NCBI GenBank assembly: GCA_013368315.1
Contig: JAACJM010000109.1
Span: forward strand, 124,001-188,000
Reading direction: 5' to 3'
Source of the DNA: Tetrapyrgos nigripes
Lineage: Eukaryota; Basidiomycota; Agaricomycetes; Agaricales; Campanellaceae
Length of the DNA: 64,000 nt
Of the stretch, positions 32,030 through 43,890 are shown in pieces. Position 1 is the first letter of the stretch. The number at the start of each line of letters is the position of its first letter. A program made the translations under genes and the position numbers. Under the pieces are notes generated by a model, which was not told where the DNA came from, searched no databases, and was given only the letters and a program-made list of their open reading frames with translations.

Positions 32030-33916
32030 ATGGACCAAAGCGTCTCCATTCTCCATCTACCCAATGAACTTCTCCTGGAAATAGCACATTATCTCGGGGA
32101 AACCTCACTTCTTAGCCTTGGGATGTTGTGTACACGTCTAAATTCTACCATGATCCCGGTTCTCTTTCGCATCCTCAGATTCGAACCTAACAACATATCG
32201 GAACATGCGGATTCCCAACCCAGGGCTCTGAAATTCACTTCGCGAAACATGCTTCTTCTTCCTGCTATTAGTCTATTCAACATTGGACACCGTAGCTCAG
32301 GTCACCACTTTGATCGCTTCGATAGCATCGAATGCGTATTCTCTTCCTCATCCCAGGTTCAACGAGAAACGCGTACGCTTCGATCATTGGCTAGCCAGCT
32401 CTCATATCTCGGTCGAATCAGACTCACTATATCCTCAGTACGGAGCCACGAAGTACGGTTGCACGACTCAAATCATCGTCATTCACCAGAGCCCGAGCGA
32501 GGACTTCGAGCTATAGAATGGTCCATAGAAATGGCTCAGTTGATGAATAGCATCATGGAACGAGAGGAGACGGTTTTGGAAGTGGTTGGCATAAATGATC
32601 AGTTGACAAAGGCTTTCCATGTCTACGCGAGAAGGAAGAGGAAAAGGGAGGAGAACGAAGCGGAAAGGCGTAAAGAAGAGGAGATGAGGCGGGTTTTGGA
32701 GGAAGAGATGTTGAAGAGGAAGAAAAATCGTGCTGCGAGAAGGTTATCCACTGCCCTGAAGAAGACAGTCTTCCCGGTACTTCGCAAAAGTCGCTCCACC
32801 ATCGACGTCTCAATTGCCGGCTCTCCTACACCACAAGAAGTCCCTTCCCCCGCCTCAGATACTCAACCTATTGACGATTCCCTTCCTCCATGCGTCAAGA
32901 CCAGGATCCGCACTTTCGCGATTTACTCTCCCATTCTCCTCCAATATCCCTTCCTCACCTGGACGACACAGATCATGTCTGCCTCCCATTCATCTCTCCG
33001 GAAGGTGAATGTCGCCAATCTTGGCCCACTTACGTCGTTTTTCTTGGATGAGTTTCGTATACCGTCTTTGCGTGAATTCGTTTTGGATGTGGAAGATCTC
33101 GAGACTCCCATCATTCCTCATCCCGCCAAAGTCTTCCGGTTTCTTGCAAATCATCCCAGGATCACCGTGTTGGATTTGTCGAGATTGTCTTGGAATTCTC
33201 CTTCCCTTCTGGAACGGCAGCCTTGCACGACATCTTGGGCGGGAGCATTACCTCCCAATCGGGCAGATTTCCTACCAAATCTGGTAGCGCTTGTCGCTAC
33301 TCCCGAGTATTTGATGTGCTTCTTTGACCTCGCTATTCCAGCCCGAGATAATGGCACACTGCTGGGACCTATGCTCCCGAAACTCACTTCAGTCACCATC
33401 GCTTCTGACTTCTACGGTATGCCGCCCTATGGGTACCAATATACTCGATTTGAGCGAGTGCTGAGGTCTTTGACCATGGGTCGATGGACCAATTTATCTC
33501 TAGAACTTCGCTTTCTATGCCGCCTGGGTCTCATCGAGTGGCTGGAGTCGTCTTTCCTCCCTGATCCAGGTTCAGCAGACCTCGCTTCGCTGCACACAGT
33601 GACATCGCTCACTCTGACCACCTCGGGCCGGTTTTATTTCAGCTCTTCCATTCTGAGTGCTTTAGCTACGTGGATAACGAGGGTTCCAATTTTTGGGGGA
33701 TTGCGAAAGATTACTTTTGGGGAGAGGTGTGTCTTTGATGGAGACGAAGGTGGCAAAGAGGCGCAGGGGACGAAGGCGATGATTCAGGTGGGAAGGAAGC
33801 TTACAGGTGGTGAGAAGGGGGCCGTGTCAAGGGAGTGGGTTATCGATACGATGAAAGGTGGTTGCTCGAAGCTGGCAAGAGTGGTATTTGGATCGGACAT
33901 GCATGAATCCTCTTGA
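32030..33916 (+). CDS. F-box protein with basic coiled-coil insert, intronless
   Basis: Encodes 628 residues from ATG 32,030 (MDQSVSILHLPNELLLEIAH); an in-frame ATG at 31,970 would add 20. The first ~45 residues are a typical F-box (LPNELLLEIAHYLGETSLLSLGMLC...). After about residue 200 comes a strongly basic and acidic coiled coil (ARRKRKREENEAERRKEEE), then a Pro/Ser linker and leucine-rich segments (LRKVNVANLG, LREFVLDVEDL, ITVLDLSRLSW) ending near residue 560. It would recruit substrates to an SCF ubiquitin ligase in the nucleus or cytoplasm; the substrate is unknown. Unlike the F-box gene at 22-24 kb it has no intron. Confidence 0.8.
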   Translation: MDQSVSILHLPNELLLEIAHYLGETSLLSLGMLCTRLNSTMIPVLFRILRFEPNNISEHADSQPRALKFTSRNMLLLPAISLFNIGHRSSGHHFDRFDSIECVFSSSSQVQRETRTLRSLASQLSYLGRIRLTISSVRSHEVRLHDSNHRHSPEPERGLRAIEWSIEMAQLMNSIMEREETVLEVVGINDQLTKAFHVYARRKRKREENEAERRKEEEMRRVLEEEMLKRKKNRAARRLSTALKKTVFPVLRKSRSTIDVSIAGSPTPQEVPSPASDTQPIDDSLPPCVKTRIRTFAIYSPILLQYPFLTWTTQIMSASHSSLRKVNVANLGPLTSFFLDEFRIPSLREFVLDVEDLETPIIPHPAKVFRFLANHPRITVLDLSRLSWNSPSLLERQPCTTSWAGALPPNRADFLPNLVALVATPEYLMCFFDLAIPARDNGTLLGPMLPKLTSVTIASDFYGMPPYGYQYTRFERVLRSLTMGRWTNLSLELRFLCRLGLIEWLESSFLPDPGSADLASLHTVTSLTLTTSGRFYFSSSILSALATWITRVPIFGGLRKITFGERCVFDGDEGGKEAQGTKAMIQVGRKLTGGEKGAVSREWVIDTMKGGCSKLARVVFGSDMHESS

Positions 33917-34121
33917 TAATACTACTACTGTAACTTGAAGTCTTAAAGTCTTAACAAATGAAATATTTTCGTGGGTTAACTTAGTCTACCAGAATGCGCA
34001 GATGTAGCTCTCATCCACTATGTAGGTAATACACACCTTGGTGTCTTTAGCTCTCTCTTAATCAGAGTAGAAAGCTTGGTGAGCGGGGGCCGCAGGTAAT
34101 AGCCGTAATGTAACTTCGTAT

Positions 34122-34185
34122 GGCAGGATGGCCGAGTGGTCTAAGGCGCTAAAATCAGGATCTAGTTCGAATCCCACTCTTGTCA
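34122..34185 (+). pseudogene. Decayed tRNA-Leu (CAG anticodon), variable arm and T-stem half deleted
   Basis: GGCAGGA at 34,122 pairs with TCTTGTC at 34,178-34,184 as an acceptor stem (two G-U pairs), followed by discriminator A. The D-arm (GGCCGAGTGGTCTAAGGC) is typical of Leu/Ser tRNAs. CTAAA-ATCAGGA-TCTAG forms an anticodon arm with T33 and anticodon CAG. The T-loop TTCGAATCCCAC is present, but the long variable arm and the 5' half of the T-stem are absent, leaving 64 nt instead of ~82. It cannot fold as a normal class II tRNA. A and B box promoter words are still recognisable. Confidence 0.7.
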
Positions 34186-37100
34186 ACAGAACATTTTTTA
34201 CCCCAGGGCCTCCAAAATTTGTGCAAACCCCGGAGGGAGGAAGCAGAACGCACCTTGCGCACGCCACACAGAAAGTCGATTGAGTTCCACTGCCAGCCAC
34301 GAGTCTGCCAGCATGTGACCGCGAGAAGACGCGAGCGGAGGTTCAATTTCCTCTTCCACCTCCATCTTTCAAGCAGATCTGTTTCGGCCAGCAATGCATC
34401 GCTGCAGTCCGAAGAAAGCCCTTCGTCATGAACACGACACTCCGGAAACTTGGAGCTATTTTAGAAGTGCACCCAATGGTGCGGTCGTTAGCGGTTTGAA
34501 CTCATCAAGGCATCTCAGACATTTTTGATATGCCTTCGACTGTCAACAGTTCGGCTTGAGCTCTGTGCGTATTTTCGAGCATCATTTACGGTTCTTTCCT
34601 TATGCTTATACTGCAGCCGTCTGCCGATCTCAGCCCTAAATCATGTCCACTGGAACTCGTCAGTGATCCGGAACAAGTTGCTGGCGTATCTGGAGTTAAC
34701 TTTGTTCGTCGTTGGTATTGTTTTTACGCTGTATGATGACCACTAACTGACGGAAGCACAGGAATACTCCAGCTGACATAAAATGATGTTCATGGAATCT
34801 TGTTGCCCTGCCCGATGTGTGTTGGCGTCTGTCACATAATCGACGTTTCAGACGGCACCTTGTATGTGTGTTGTGTCTGTCATCATTCTGAAACTACATG
34901 GAACTAAATCCCGGCTGCCCAGAAGGTTATCTGCGTGTCTCGTTCCCCATAATCTCTCTGGCGATTTCAACTACAGTCCACGCTGATCGCAAGAGAGTCG
35001 AGACGGCTATCTTCTCATTATTCACGCGAACTTGAGTTCAGTGTCAGTATTCTAGAGATATGCCCAGGTCTGCTTGACATGTCTTGGACTTTTGATGACG
35101 GTCCCAAGCCCGACCAATACGTCCTACAACAGATCAGGCGGGAGACGATAGGATACCTGGACTGACCCTACTGTGACCACCACTAGCACGCTTAGCGCCA
35201 CACCTTCAGGAATTTGGCGTCATCCTTAACCGCCTCCCCGTCTAATGGTGCCAGCTCCACAGTCTCTGGTACCGCAGGGTCATCCGCATCATGGCTAAAA
35301 CGAGTCTTTTCCCGTTGTATCTCGCTCCCACTTTGTCCGGTGCTTCAAATAGTACCGTTACCCATTCCTTGAGTTCGTCCGGTCTTTTAACGTTGACCAG
35401 TGCGAGACCTTCGGAAACCTTATCTCCCATCCCTAGTGTTCTGACTACATCAAGCGCCTCATCACTCCTGGACGGGCCATTCTCCTCGTGTAGCTCAGGT
35501 ACATCACTGTCGAGTTGTGTTCCTGTTCCGACGATCTCCCAAATGCGACAGCGAGCATCACTACTTTGTAGGTTCAATTTCTCTCAGTAGAAATGTTCTA
35601 CGCTGACGACTTCTCTACCGTAGATTCTCATCAAGTACTCGGTCACCGTCATCGGGATCCCCAGTCAGCCAGACTCCAACAGTCAAGATTCGTCCTGCCA
35701 TTTCTATTACCATCGACTCCGCAGTCCCTCAGACAAGCGGGACTGAGATTAGGCCGTGCTTCATGCCATCTCCTCCGCCTTTGTCTGATATCACCAGCCC
35801 TGAATCAACTTCCAACCACCTCATCTGTATCGTCCAAAAAAACCCAGGAACGACATCGTTCACATCTGTCACGGTGCCTTGAATACTAGAGCCAAGTGAG
35901 TAGTACATTGAGTCTTATTGACCGAATCTTTTGATTTTGGGGACGTTTCTCCTCCGCGCACTACTCTTTTCGTGTTTTGTTGCCATCTCCTTTGACTATT
36001 TCTTGGTACTGATTCGGATTACCTCGTTTAGGATACCTTTTCTAGTTTTGGGCACCTTTTTAGTCTCCGGGTGAAAACCACCTTTAGCCCCAACAGCACC
36101 CAGGTATGCCTATCCTAGTATCGTTCCCTTCAGGCAGGTTTTATTGATTCTATTCACGTAACAGTGTACCATAGGGTGATACTTCGAATGGGAGAAAAGG
36201 TTCCGACATGTACACTTGGTCCAAAATTATCAAACCCGAGACGGGCCGGAGACCTCAGACAACCACAACGGAGACGACAATGGCGGCAACGACGGGGTCA
36301 AGAACTCGTACTACTAGTACAAGTAGACCAATCCTCGCTGCTCCGAGTCGTCTCTCTTGTTGGTGTTGGGTTCTGGATCAGGAAAGCCCCCAAAGGCACG
36401 AAAAAAAAGACTACCTAAGCCTTTGTCCCTGTGACGTCGTACTCGGCGTGTGTCTCCGTTCTGAACCCCAGCTGCTATGTATCATTCACAGCAATTGCTG
36501 CGAGGCCGGAGGACCTTGTATTTCCCGATGTGGGGTGTGGGTGCAAGTAAGACTCAGATCACCTCAAAGCCTTAGTAATGAAAGCACCCGGGCCCAGCGA
36601 GTGCTGGAGTCCTTATTTGTCTGCTGTCCAGGTGACGCTGGAGATTGGAATTCGTTGGGAAATAGCGTCGATGGTTGGGAGGAGGGGCTACGGTGATCGG
36701 GGATTCTGACAGAGGGACACTCAGATAGGGAAAGGTTTCAGAGAGGTTGGTAGGGGCCTGATACTGCTGTTACGGTTGAAGGAAGGGAAGCCACCGAAAT
36801 GTAGGGTCAGTTTTTGTTAGCCTTGGGTTTGATTGTTTACGAGTATGGCTTCTGGAGAGGGAGGAGACTTGAGGATTACGCTCGGCTACGTAGAGCGGCT
36901 GAGACGCTTGTTTTTTAATCTTGTTTTAAAGCCCTTTACGCGCCTTTTTCGAGTCTCGCCCACGAATATACCCAGGGGAGTCGCTGTTTCAGGATTCCCC
37001 GTGTTTCGCCTATTCTTTTACCAGAGAGAAATTCTCTAGGACGATCCGCAAGATGATTAGTCTTTTTTTAAAAATCTTTCCGGGTAGCGGTAGGCTTTGG

Positions 37101-37369
37101 TCATTCGTTTTGACAGTAGACATACGTAGTACACTTATGCGACCTTCATCCTAACCTAAGTCTCGGAAAGAGAACTGAGTACATGCGGAATGGTTTTCGT
37201 ACTCTATGGTCTACCTCTGCTTCCAAAGGGGTAGTGCCCTCTGGCGAGTAGGTAAAGTACCTGGCTAGGAGGACTAGTTCCGGTGTCGTACTTCACTCGT
37301 AATTCTGGCTTGCACCTGCATCGTCTGCTGAGCCCGAACAGCTAGGACTTGGCAATAAGTCACCGCTCC
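34186..37369. other. Gene-poor 3.2-kb region
   Basis: I see no supportable gene. The most protein-like frame is on the minus strand at 35,242-35,577 (111 codons, LDVVRTLGMGDKVSEGLALVNV), without an identifiable domain, a companion exon or a promoter. A plus-strand frame at 36,208-36,696 is low-complexity then Cys-rich and looks like chance. The region may be old transposon debris, but no terminal repeats were found. Confidence 0.4.
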
Positions 37370-38384
37370 CTACGACTCTGTACCTCCATCTCTCTGTCTC
37401 TCCTTCTCCGCCTCCCTTTGAGCTTTCAGCTCTCTATATCTCTTCACCGCCTTCTCTCTCTCCACTTCCATCATCTGCTTCTGAGCCATCGACAGTACGC
37501 CTTCGTGCTTTTTTCCCGTCCCCGTCGCGGCGTTAGCTTTTCCGGTCGATAACCCATCGGGCCCAGACCGAGAGCCGCCTCGGGCTTTGAGAGGTTTGAG
37601 TTGAGGAGGCGCTTGAGCAATATCGTTGAGACGACGAGGAGCAGAGGTGGAGTAGGTTTCAAAATCTGTCACTCGGGATTTTGGTTTGTGCTCGGGTCTA
37701 TGAGGGGTTTCGGCGTCGTCATAGTCGTCGTCAGAAGAGCCAGAGTCAGCCCCTCTTCCCGTCTTCTTCGTCTTCCTCTGCTGCTGCTGCGCCTGTGCTT
37801 CCTTTCGCTGTCGTTTTTTCCCCTCAATTTCTTCCAGCTGCTTCTTATCCGCGTTACGAGAGACAGCCAATGAGGTCTGGACTGCAGAGCGGACGAGCGG
37901 ACGCATGGAGGCTTCGACACGTCTATAAGAGAGTGCTCTGTCAACACCCAGTAAGCATTGGAACTGTATATATAAGACGTACTTGTTGTAATGCTGCAAA
38001 GACTCTCCGGGTAAAATTCCAGATACCCCATTCCTATCCTTTGTCTTTCCTTCTTTCCCGTTGACCTTCCTCCTTTTACCTCCACCCCCTTGCTCGTCGT
38101 CCTCGTCGAAACCGTTCTTCCTCTTCTTCTCCTTAAAGTCTTCTCTGACTTTGGCGGCGTTTAGGACCCTAGCAAGACTCTTGGGTATGGCTTCATTGGC
38201 TATGTCACCTTTACTTCCCTTTTTGACGATGGATGATTTTGGGGGTGGTAAGTCCGTTCCACTATAAGATTGAGAGGCCTTTTGTTGAGTTTTTTTCTGG
38301 AGTATAAGGTGAAGTCTGCATAGCTACGTACGTTTGTGAACGAAGGTGTTCTCGTACTGATCGTTTGGCGCGTTTATGGGGCAT
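37370..38384 (-). CDS. CCDC137-like basic nuclear protein, three exons
   Basis: About 294 residues. Exons: 38,384 to about 38,332; 38,261-37,983; 37,922-37,370. It starts MPHKRAKRSVRE and continues with IPKSLARVLNAAKVREDFKEKKRK, GESLQHYNKRVEASMRPLV and ends in a highly charged helix (KAVKRYRELKAQREAEKERQ). The lysine/arginine-rich make-up, nuclear localisation-like clusters and the AIPKSLARVLNA and LQHYNKRVE segments resemble the CCDC137/RaRF family of nucleolar proteins, for which a ribosome-biogenesis link is plausible but not shown. There is no catalytic domain. The exon 1 donor is placed to within one base; the reading phase demands 53 nt. Confidence 0.7.
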
Positions 38385-39098
38385 CTTTGGGATAGACTTT
38401 CTAGTGTCTGCTGTGTTTTATGTGCTATGAGGGAGAGTATGACTTTGGGGTGGTACCTACCTAGTTAACGATTGCTGCCAGTGCCAAGAAAAATGAAAAA
38501 TGATCAAGTGCTTGGAGGAAGAGTGGAAAACCGCGTGGATCCAGCCGGCGGCTAAAACAGCCTAATAATTTCAATTTCGCTCTTGCCGCTCCGTCCCTGC
38601 CCGTCCTCGTTGAGTCCTCGTGATGATGGTCTACTCACAGCTACTCACCTACCGCATGCTCGCAACGGTCAGTCATCTACGAACAGCGCTTGGAAAAAAA
38701 AGAAAGAAAAAAAAAGAGTCTCTTTCTGACGTTTTCTCTGACATATAGATTGTAGATGCGCTCCGGAAAAGGGTTCCGCACAAGTGCGGGTACTCTCCGT
38801 GGTCCCATTGAGGAGCAGCGGATGTAGCCGCAGGTAAGGGCTAATAGGGGACATACGCAGACATACGCTGGATAGCCTGGACGTAGACATCCGCATCGAC
38901 AAGACACCAAAGGGAGCCGAAGAGTCTCCTGGTGAGTAATTTCATATCTGTCTGTCGGATCAGTGCCTCTGCCAGCCGAGAGTCCATATCCATATAAATG
39001 TGTACGTAGAAGGATCAAAGACCAGAGCGCAAACCTCAACCCTTTCGCTCTTTTTTGTCCGTCTTTAGATTACGACTTTTTTCTCTCAGTATTCTAGC

Positions 39099-40628
39099 AT
39101 GTTCCCCATCGTATTTTTAGTCTGTCTCGCAGCCATTGGTACCCTGGCACATCCCACCACCAAACGCGACGCTGCACAACTCATCACTTCCTGCAACAAG
39201 CCCAACACTGTTGCGATCACATTCGTGCGTTTTCATGTTCTTCATTGACGAAGGTTTTGATGCTGATGGTCTTTCGGGAATCAGGATGACGGTCCCTACA
39301 TCTATGGGTACGCGTGCCTCTCTTGAACCTCTCGCATATCACTGAGGAAGCCCGGACACTCTAGCAAGGATCTGATTAACACTCTTGACAAGAACAACGT
39401 CAAGGCCACGTTCTTCATCAGTACGTCTATGATCATTTCCCTCCAAGCGAAAATCCACCTTTTGATATCTCGTCCTGCTTTTGTTAGATGGAAACAACTG
39501 TACGTCGACAGTTATCACTCCGGTCAAATAACATCATGCTCACTCACCTGTGCACTTCTCCTTCCTCTTCCCAGTCCGCTGCATTTACGATTCCGATATG
39601 ATGGACAACGTGAAATACGCCTATGACCACGGACATCAGCTTGCCTCGCACACTTGGCATCACAAGAACTTGTCCACGTTGTCTTGGGACCAACGTACGA
39701 TAATCCTTCCGTCCTTCAAACTAGTAGTGAATGACCGATATTCCCCTTTTTATTAGTGCATGACGAGATGTGGCGTGTCGAACGTATGTCGAAATTATCC
39801 GACCTCATCTATCCGAGTTAGAGCATTGACTGACGAGAACATCATGATCATTCACCTGTAGAGGCCCTCCAACGTATCGTCGGAGTCAACCCTGCTTTCA
39901 TGCGTCCTCGTACGTGACTAGTCTCATCATCTACCTGTTCTGAATCCTGATTGATGACGATCACGTGTTACTAGCTTACGGTGAGTACAACGACCAGGTC
40001 CTCCAGGTTTCGGGTGCGCGTGGTCAAAAAGTCGTCATTTGGGATTTTGAGTGCGTAGATTAATGTTGAGTGCTTTCTGGTTTGAGTTTTCGGCTGATTG
40101 GACTGCTAGCAATGGCGACACGGCTGGCCTCAGCGCTGCTCAAAGCAAGGGGCGCTACAAAGACTTGGTCTCCAAGCACCCGAAGAATGTTCTTACCTTG
40201 AACCATGAGACTCATAGTATGTCATCGTCTGCCAGCACGCCAGTGTGATCTTCTTTCCTGATTCTTATACTTACCAATCTACAAATTTCGGTTCCTAATC
40301 AACTCCATAGACACTACTGTGTGAGTACAATGACAGGTTTTCAGTGCTAAGTGACTCTATTCGCCGACCTTTCCTTCACAGGTACGATGTCATCCCCTAC
40401 GCTATCCGAAAACTGAAGGATGCCGGATACAAATTTGCCACTGTCGCTGAATGCTTTGGTGGTGACCCTTATCAAAGTATTGTGGGGCCTCAGACTAAAG
40501 ATGTGAGTGTTTGAATTTGAATCCCAAGTCTCCGATGATTGTTTCTGTGCGCGGTCAATATTGGATCAGTGTTCTGATGATATCGAATGTGAAATTTATT
40601 ATAGGGATCCTGGACGTGCTCAGACTAG
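39099..40628 (+). CDS. CE4 polysaccharide (chitin) deacetylase, copy 1, twelve exons
   Basis: A secreted deacetylase of carbohydrate esterase family 4, expected to remove acetyl groups from chitin. Exons: 39,099-39,224; 39,285-39,307; 39,365-39,420; 39,490-39,501; 39,575-39,694; 39,757-39,783; 39,862-39,909; 39,975-40,050; 40,110-40,216; 40,311-40,320; 40,382-40,502; 40,605-40,628. They total 750 nt (249 residues). N-terminus MFPIVFLVCLAAIGTLAHP is a signal peptide. CE4 motifs are complete: ITFDDGPY (general-base Asp and metal Asp), SHTWHH (metal His pair), FMRPPYGE, VIWDFD and LNHETH. The C-terminus is GSWTCSD without a GPI-like tail. TATAAA lies about 100 bp upstream. Several exons are tiny (10, 12, 23, 24 and 27 nt). 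Confidence 0.9.
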
Positions 40629-41997
40629 ATAATCGAAAAATCTTAAGGACAGCTCTTCTGCGTCGAACTCGACCTCTTTTCGAGTTACTGTTATTCGAAA
40701 ACTCACTACATACACTCGTTTATCAATCCATTCTTTGGACTACATATCGCCTATTGTCACGGTCGTCAGTCTTTATCGTTACAAATACATCTTCTTACTA
40801 TTTTAACTTCTCCAAATCCACCCCAGTCTTCAGTCTTTGGGTTTATTTTGCTTTAACTTCACATTGGGATTCAGAAGGACTCAATGCAGTTGCTTAGCTC
40901 GATGTATTATCTAGTATACAATGCATACTATCAATCACAAGTATTACTTCGGCTACGTACACATGTGAGAGATGAGAGAGAGAGAAGTTTATTACACGGC
41001 ATGGTCCACGAGTTGAACGCCAAAACAGTCACTTACTTTCTGATTTCCCTTCGACTCTTCGCCTTTAGATCTCTCGCTCAATAGAGCCTGGTAGAGCCTG
41101 AGTAAGTGAAATGCAAATGTATGTAGAGCGATCCTTGCCTTTCCTACTAGGGTTTGGGCCCACTTCCAGGGAGCGGAAATTCGAACGAAATTCGAAATAC
41201 TTAAAGCGCGAATAGGGGTAGGGTAAAGCCGAGAGTCGATGGGAGTGAAAAGCTCCAGGAAAGACAGGAAGATCAGCGACGACTCAACACGCTTCACATA
41301 CCTGAAATGAAATGAAATAATCAATTGGCTACCTATGCTACTGAGCTGATGAGCGTTACGTGTGACAAGTTTTACCATGATCGAAGAACGAGTTACGGAG
41401 CCCAATCCGTCGCGTAGATACTAGAAAACAGAAAATACGTCGAATCCGAATTGATGATGTGTATTCGTCACTTGTAACGAAGGTCCAGTGGAACAGCTTG
41501 AAACTCAAAAGCGAACGAGAAAGGGAGGAATGGCGAGAGAAGGATAGGAAGGAGATAGGGGCTAAATGACAGGGCCGAAAAACTGGGAAGAATCCTTCAG
41601 GCTCATCTCCCGTGAGTTCTACCACTCTCATACTAGTACTCAGAGTGAATGCATAGGTTCAAGGAAACAAGAACTATGTAGGATATCCCTTCCTCTGTTC
41701 ATTTTGGGAAGATAATACTACATCTCGTATCTCGCCGATCTTGCAAGTTTCATAGTTCTTCCCAGTATCATTCTGCTACTAAGAGTTGGATCGAGGATTG
41801 AACCGTTACAGATAATTAATTTCATTTCTCTGTTGGATCCTCTCTGCCAGCTGAGAGCCTCCAAAGTATAAATACGTAGAAGGATCAAACACTATAGCAC
41901 AAACCTCACTCCTTTTTTTGTCCGTCGTTAGATTACGACTTTTTCCCATTATTTGTTACGACCTTTCGGATTACAACCTTTTTTCCCTTGTTATTCC

Positions 41998-43516
41998 ATG
42001 TTCCCCGTCACAATTTTAGTCTCTCTCGCAGCCGTTGGTGCTCTGGCACATCCCAACATCGAGCGCGACGCTGCACAACTCATCACTTCCTGCAACAAGC
42101 CCAACACTGTTGCGATCACATTCGTGCGTTTCATGTTCTTCAGTGACGAAGGTTTTGATCTTGATAGCCTTTCTGGAATTAGGATGACGGACCGTACATC
42201 TATGGGTACGCATACCTCTCTTGAACCTCTCGCCTATCGCTGAAGAAACCCGGACATTCTAGCAAGGATCTGATTAACACTCTTGACAAGAACAACGTCA
42301 AGGCCACGTTCTTCATCAGTACGTCTATGATCATTTCTCTCCAAGCGCGAATCCACCTTCTGATATCTCGTCCTGCTTTTGTTAGATGGAAACAACTGTA
42401 CGTCGGCAGTCATCACTTGGGTCAACTAACATCCTGCTCACTCGCCTGTGCACTTTTCCTTCCTCCTCTTAGTCCGCTGCATTTACGATTCAGATATGAT
42501 GGACAACTTGAAATACGCCTATGACCACGGACATCAGCTTGCCTCGCACACTTGGCATCACAAGAACTTGTCCACGTTGTCTTGGGACCAACGTACGATA
42601 ATCCTTCCGTCCTTCAAACTAGTAGTGAATGACCGATATTCCCCTTTTTATTAGTGCATGACGAGATGTGGCGTGTCGAACGTATGTCGAAATTATCCGA
42701 CCTCATCTATCCGAGTTAGAGCATTGACTGACGAGAACATCATGATCATTCACCTGTAGAGGCCCTCCAACGTATCGTCGGAGTCAATCCCGCTTTCATG
42801 CGTCCTCGTACGTGACTAGTCTCATCATCCAGTTCCGAATCCTGATTGATGACGATCACGTGTTACTAGCTTACGGTGAGTACAACGACCAGGTCCTCCA
42901 GATTTCGGGTGCGCGTGGTCAAAAAGTCGTCATTTGGGATTTTGAGTGCGTATATTAATGTTGAATGCCTTCTGGTTTGAGTTCTCGACTGATTGGACTG
43001 CTAGCAATGGCGACACAGCTGGCCTCAGCGCTGCTCAAAGCAAGGGGCGCTACAAAGACTTGGTCTCCAAGCACCCGAAGAATGTTCTTACCTTGAACCA
43101 TGAGACTCATAGTATGTCATCTTCTGCCAGCACGCCGTTGCGGTCTTCTTTTCTATACTTACCAATCTACGAATTTCGGCTCCTAACTAACTCCATAGAC
43201 ACTACTGTGTGAGTATCATGAGACGCTATCAGTGCTAAGTGACTCTATTCGCTGACCCCTTCTTCACAGGTACGATGTCATCCCCTACGCCATCCAAAAA
43301 CTGAGGGATGCCGGATACCAATTTGCCACTGTCGCTGAATGCTTTGGTGGTGACCCTTATCAAAGTGTTGCGGGGCCTCATACTAAAGATGTGAGTGTTT
43401 GAATTTGAATCCCAAGTCTCTGATGATTGTTTCTGTGCGCGGTCAATATTGGATCAGTGTTCTGATGATATCGAATGTGAAAATTATTATAGGGATCCTG
43501 GACGTGCTCAAACTAG
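41998..43516 (+). CDS. CE4 polysaccharide (chitin) deacetylase, copy 2
   Basis: A tandem paralogue of the gene 2.9 kb upstream with the same exon pattern, starting MFPVTILVSLAAVGALAHP (signal peptide) and ending GSWTCSN at 43,516. All five CE4 motifs are intact (FDDGPY, SHTWHH, RPPYGE, IWDFD, LNHETH). The corresponding introns are conserved; the introns after the HTWHH exon are identical or nearly identical between copies, while the first introns and the 3' part differ more. The 10-nt microexon is at 43,199-43,208. A TATAAATA box lies about 124 bp upstream (41,867-41,874). Amino-acid changes are mostly conservative, so both copies look functional. Confidence 0.9.
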
Positions 43517-43890
43517 ATAATCGAAAAATCTTAAGGACAGCTCTTCCGCGCGTCGAACTCGGACTCTTTTAGAGTTACTGTTATTCGAAAACTCGCTACA
43601 TACACTCGTTCATTAATCCATTCTTTAGACTACATGTCGACTATTGTCACGGTCGTCGGTCGTTAGTACTACTTCGGCTACGTACACATGTGAGATGAGA
43701 AACAGCCACTTACTTCCTGATTTACCTCGGAGTCTTCGCCTTTAGATCTCCCGCTCAGTAGAACCTGAGTAAGTGAAGTGAAAATGTATGTAGAGCGATC
43801 CCTCCCTTCCTACTAAGGTTGGGCCCACTGCCAGGAAGTGGAAATTCGAACGAAATTCGAAATACTTAAAGCGCGAATAGGGGTAGAGTA

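Larger units (their letters stand above)
38940..43890 (+). repeat. Tandem duplication carrying the two CE4 genes
   Basis: Unit one is about 38,940-41,215 and unit two about 41,815-43,890. Each includes promoter (GTACGTAGAAGGATCAAA), the full gene, and 3' flank (ATAATCGAAAAATCTTAAGG; GGAAATTCGAACGAAATTCG; TTAAAGCGCGAATAGGGGTA). Unit two lacks several hundred bases of the 3' flank present in unit one (about 40,780-40,930). The 41,215-41,815 spacer holds no gene that I can support. Confidence 0.85.

Noticed and set aside
35242..35577. 111-codon minus-strand frame in the gene-poor region
   Set aside because: Somewhat protein-like, but no recognisable domain, splice partner or conserved start; not enough to call a gene.
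36208..36696. 162-codon plus-strand frame, Thr-rich then Cys-rich
   Set aside because: Low-complexity start and random-looking remainder without signal peptide or regular Cys spacing.
40992..41405. 137-codon minus-strand frame in the CE4 spacer
   Set aside because: It overlaps duplicated 3' flank, is not preserved as an open frame in the second unit and has no domain.
42230..42275. Apparent loss of a splice acceptor in CE4 copy 2 (GAG to GAA change near 42,243)
   Set aside because: The true acceptor is the CTAG a few bases downstream (at about 42,259-42,262), present in both copies and in phase, so copy 2 is not broken.
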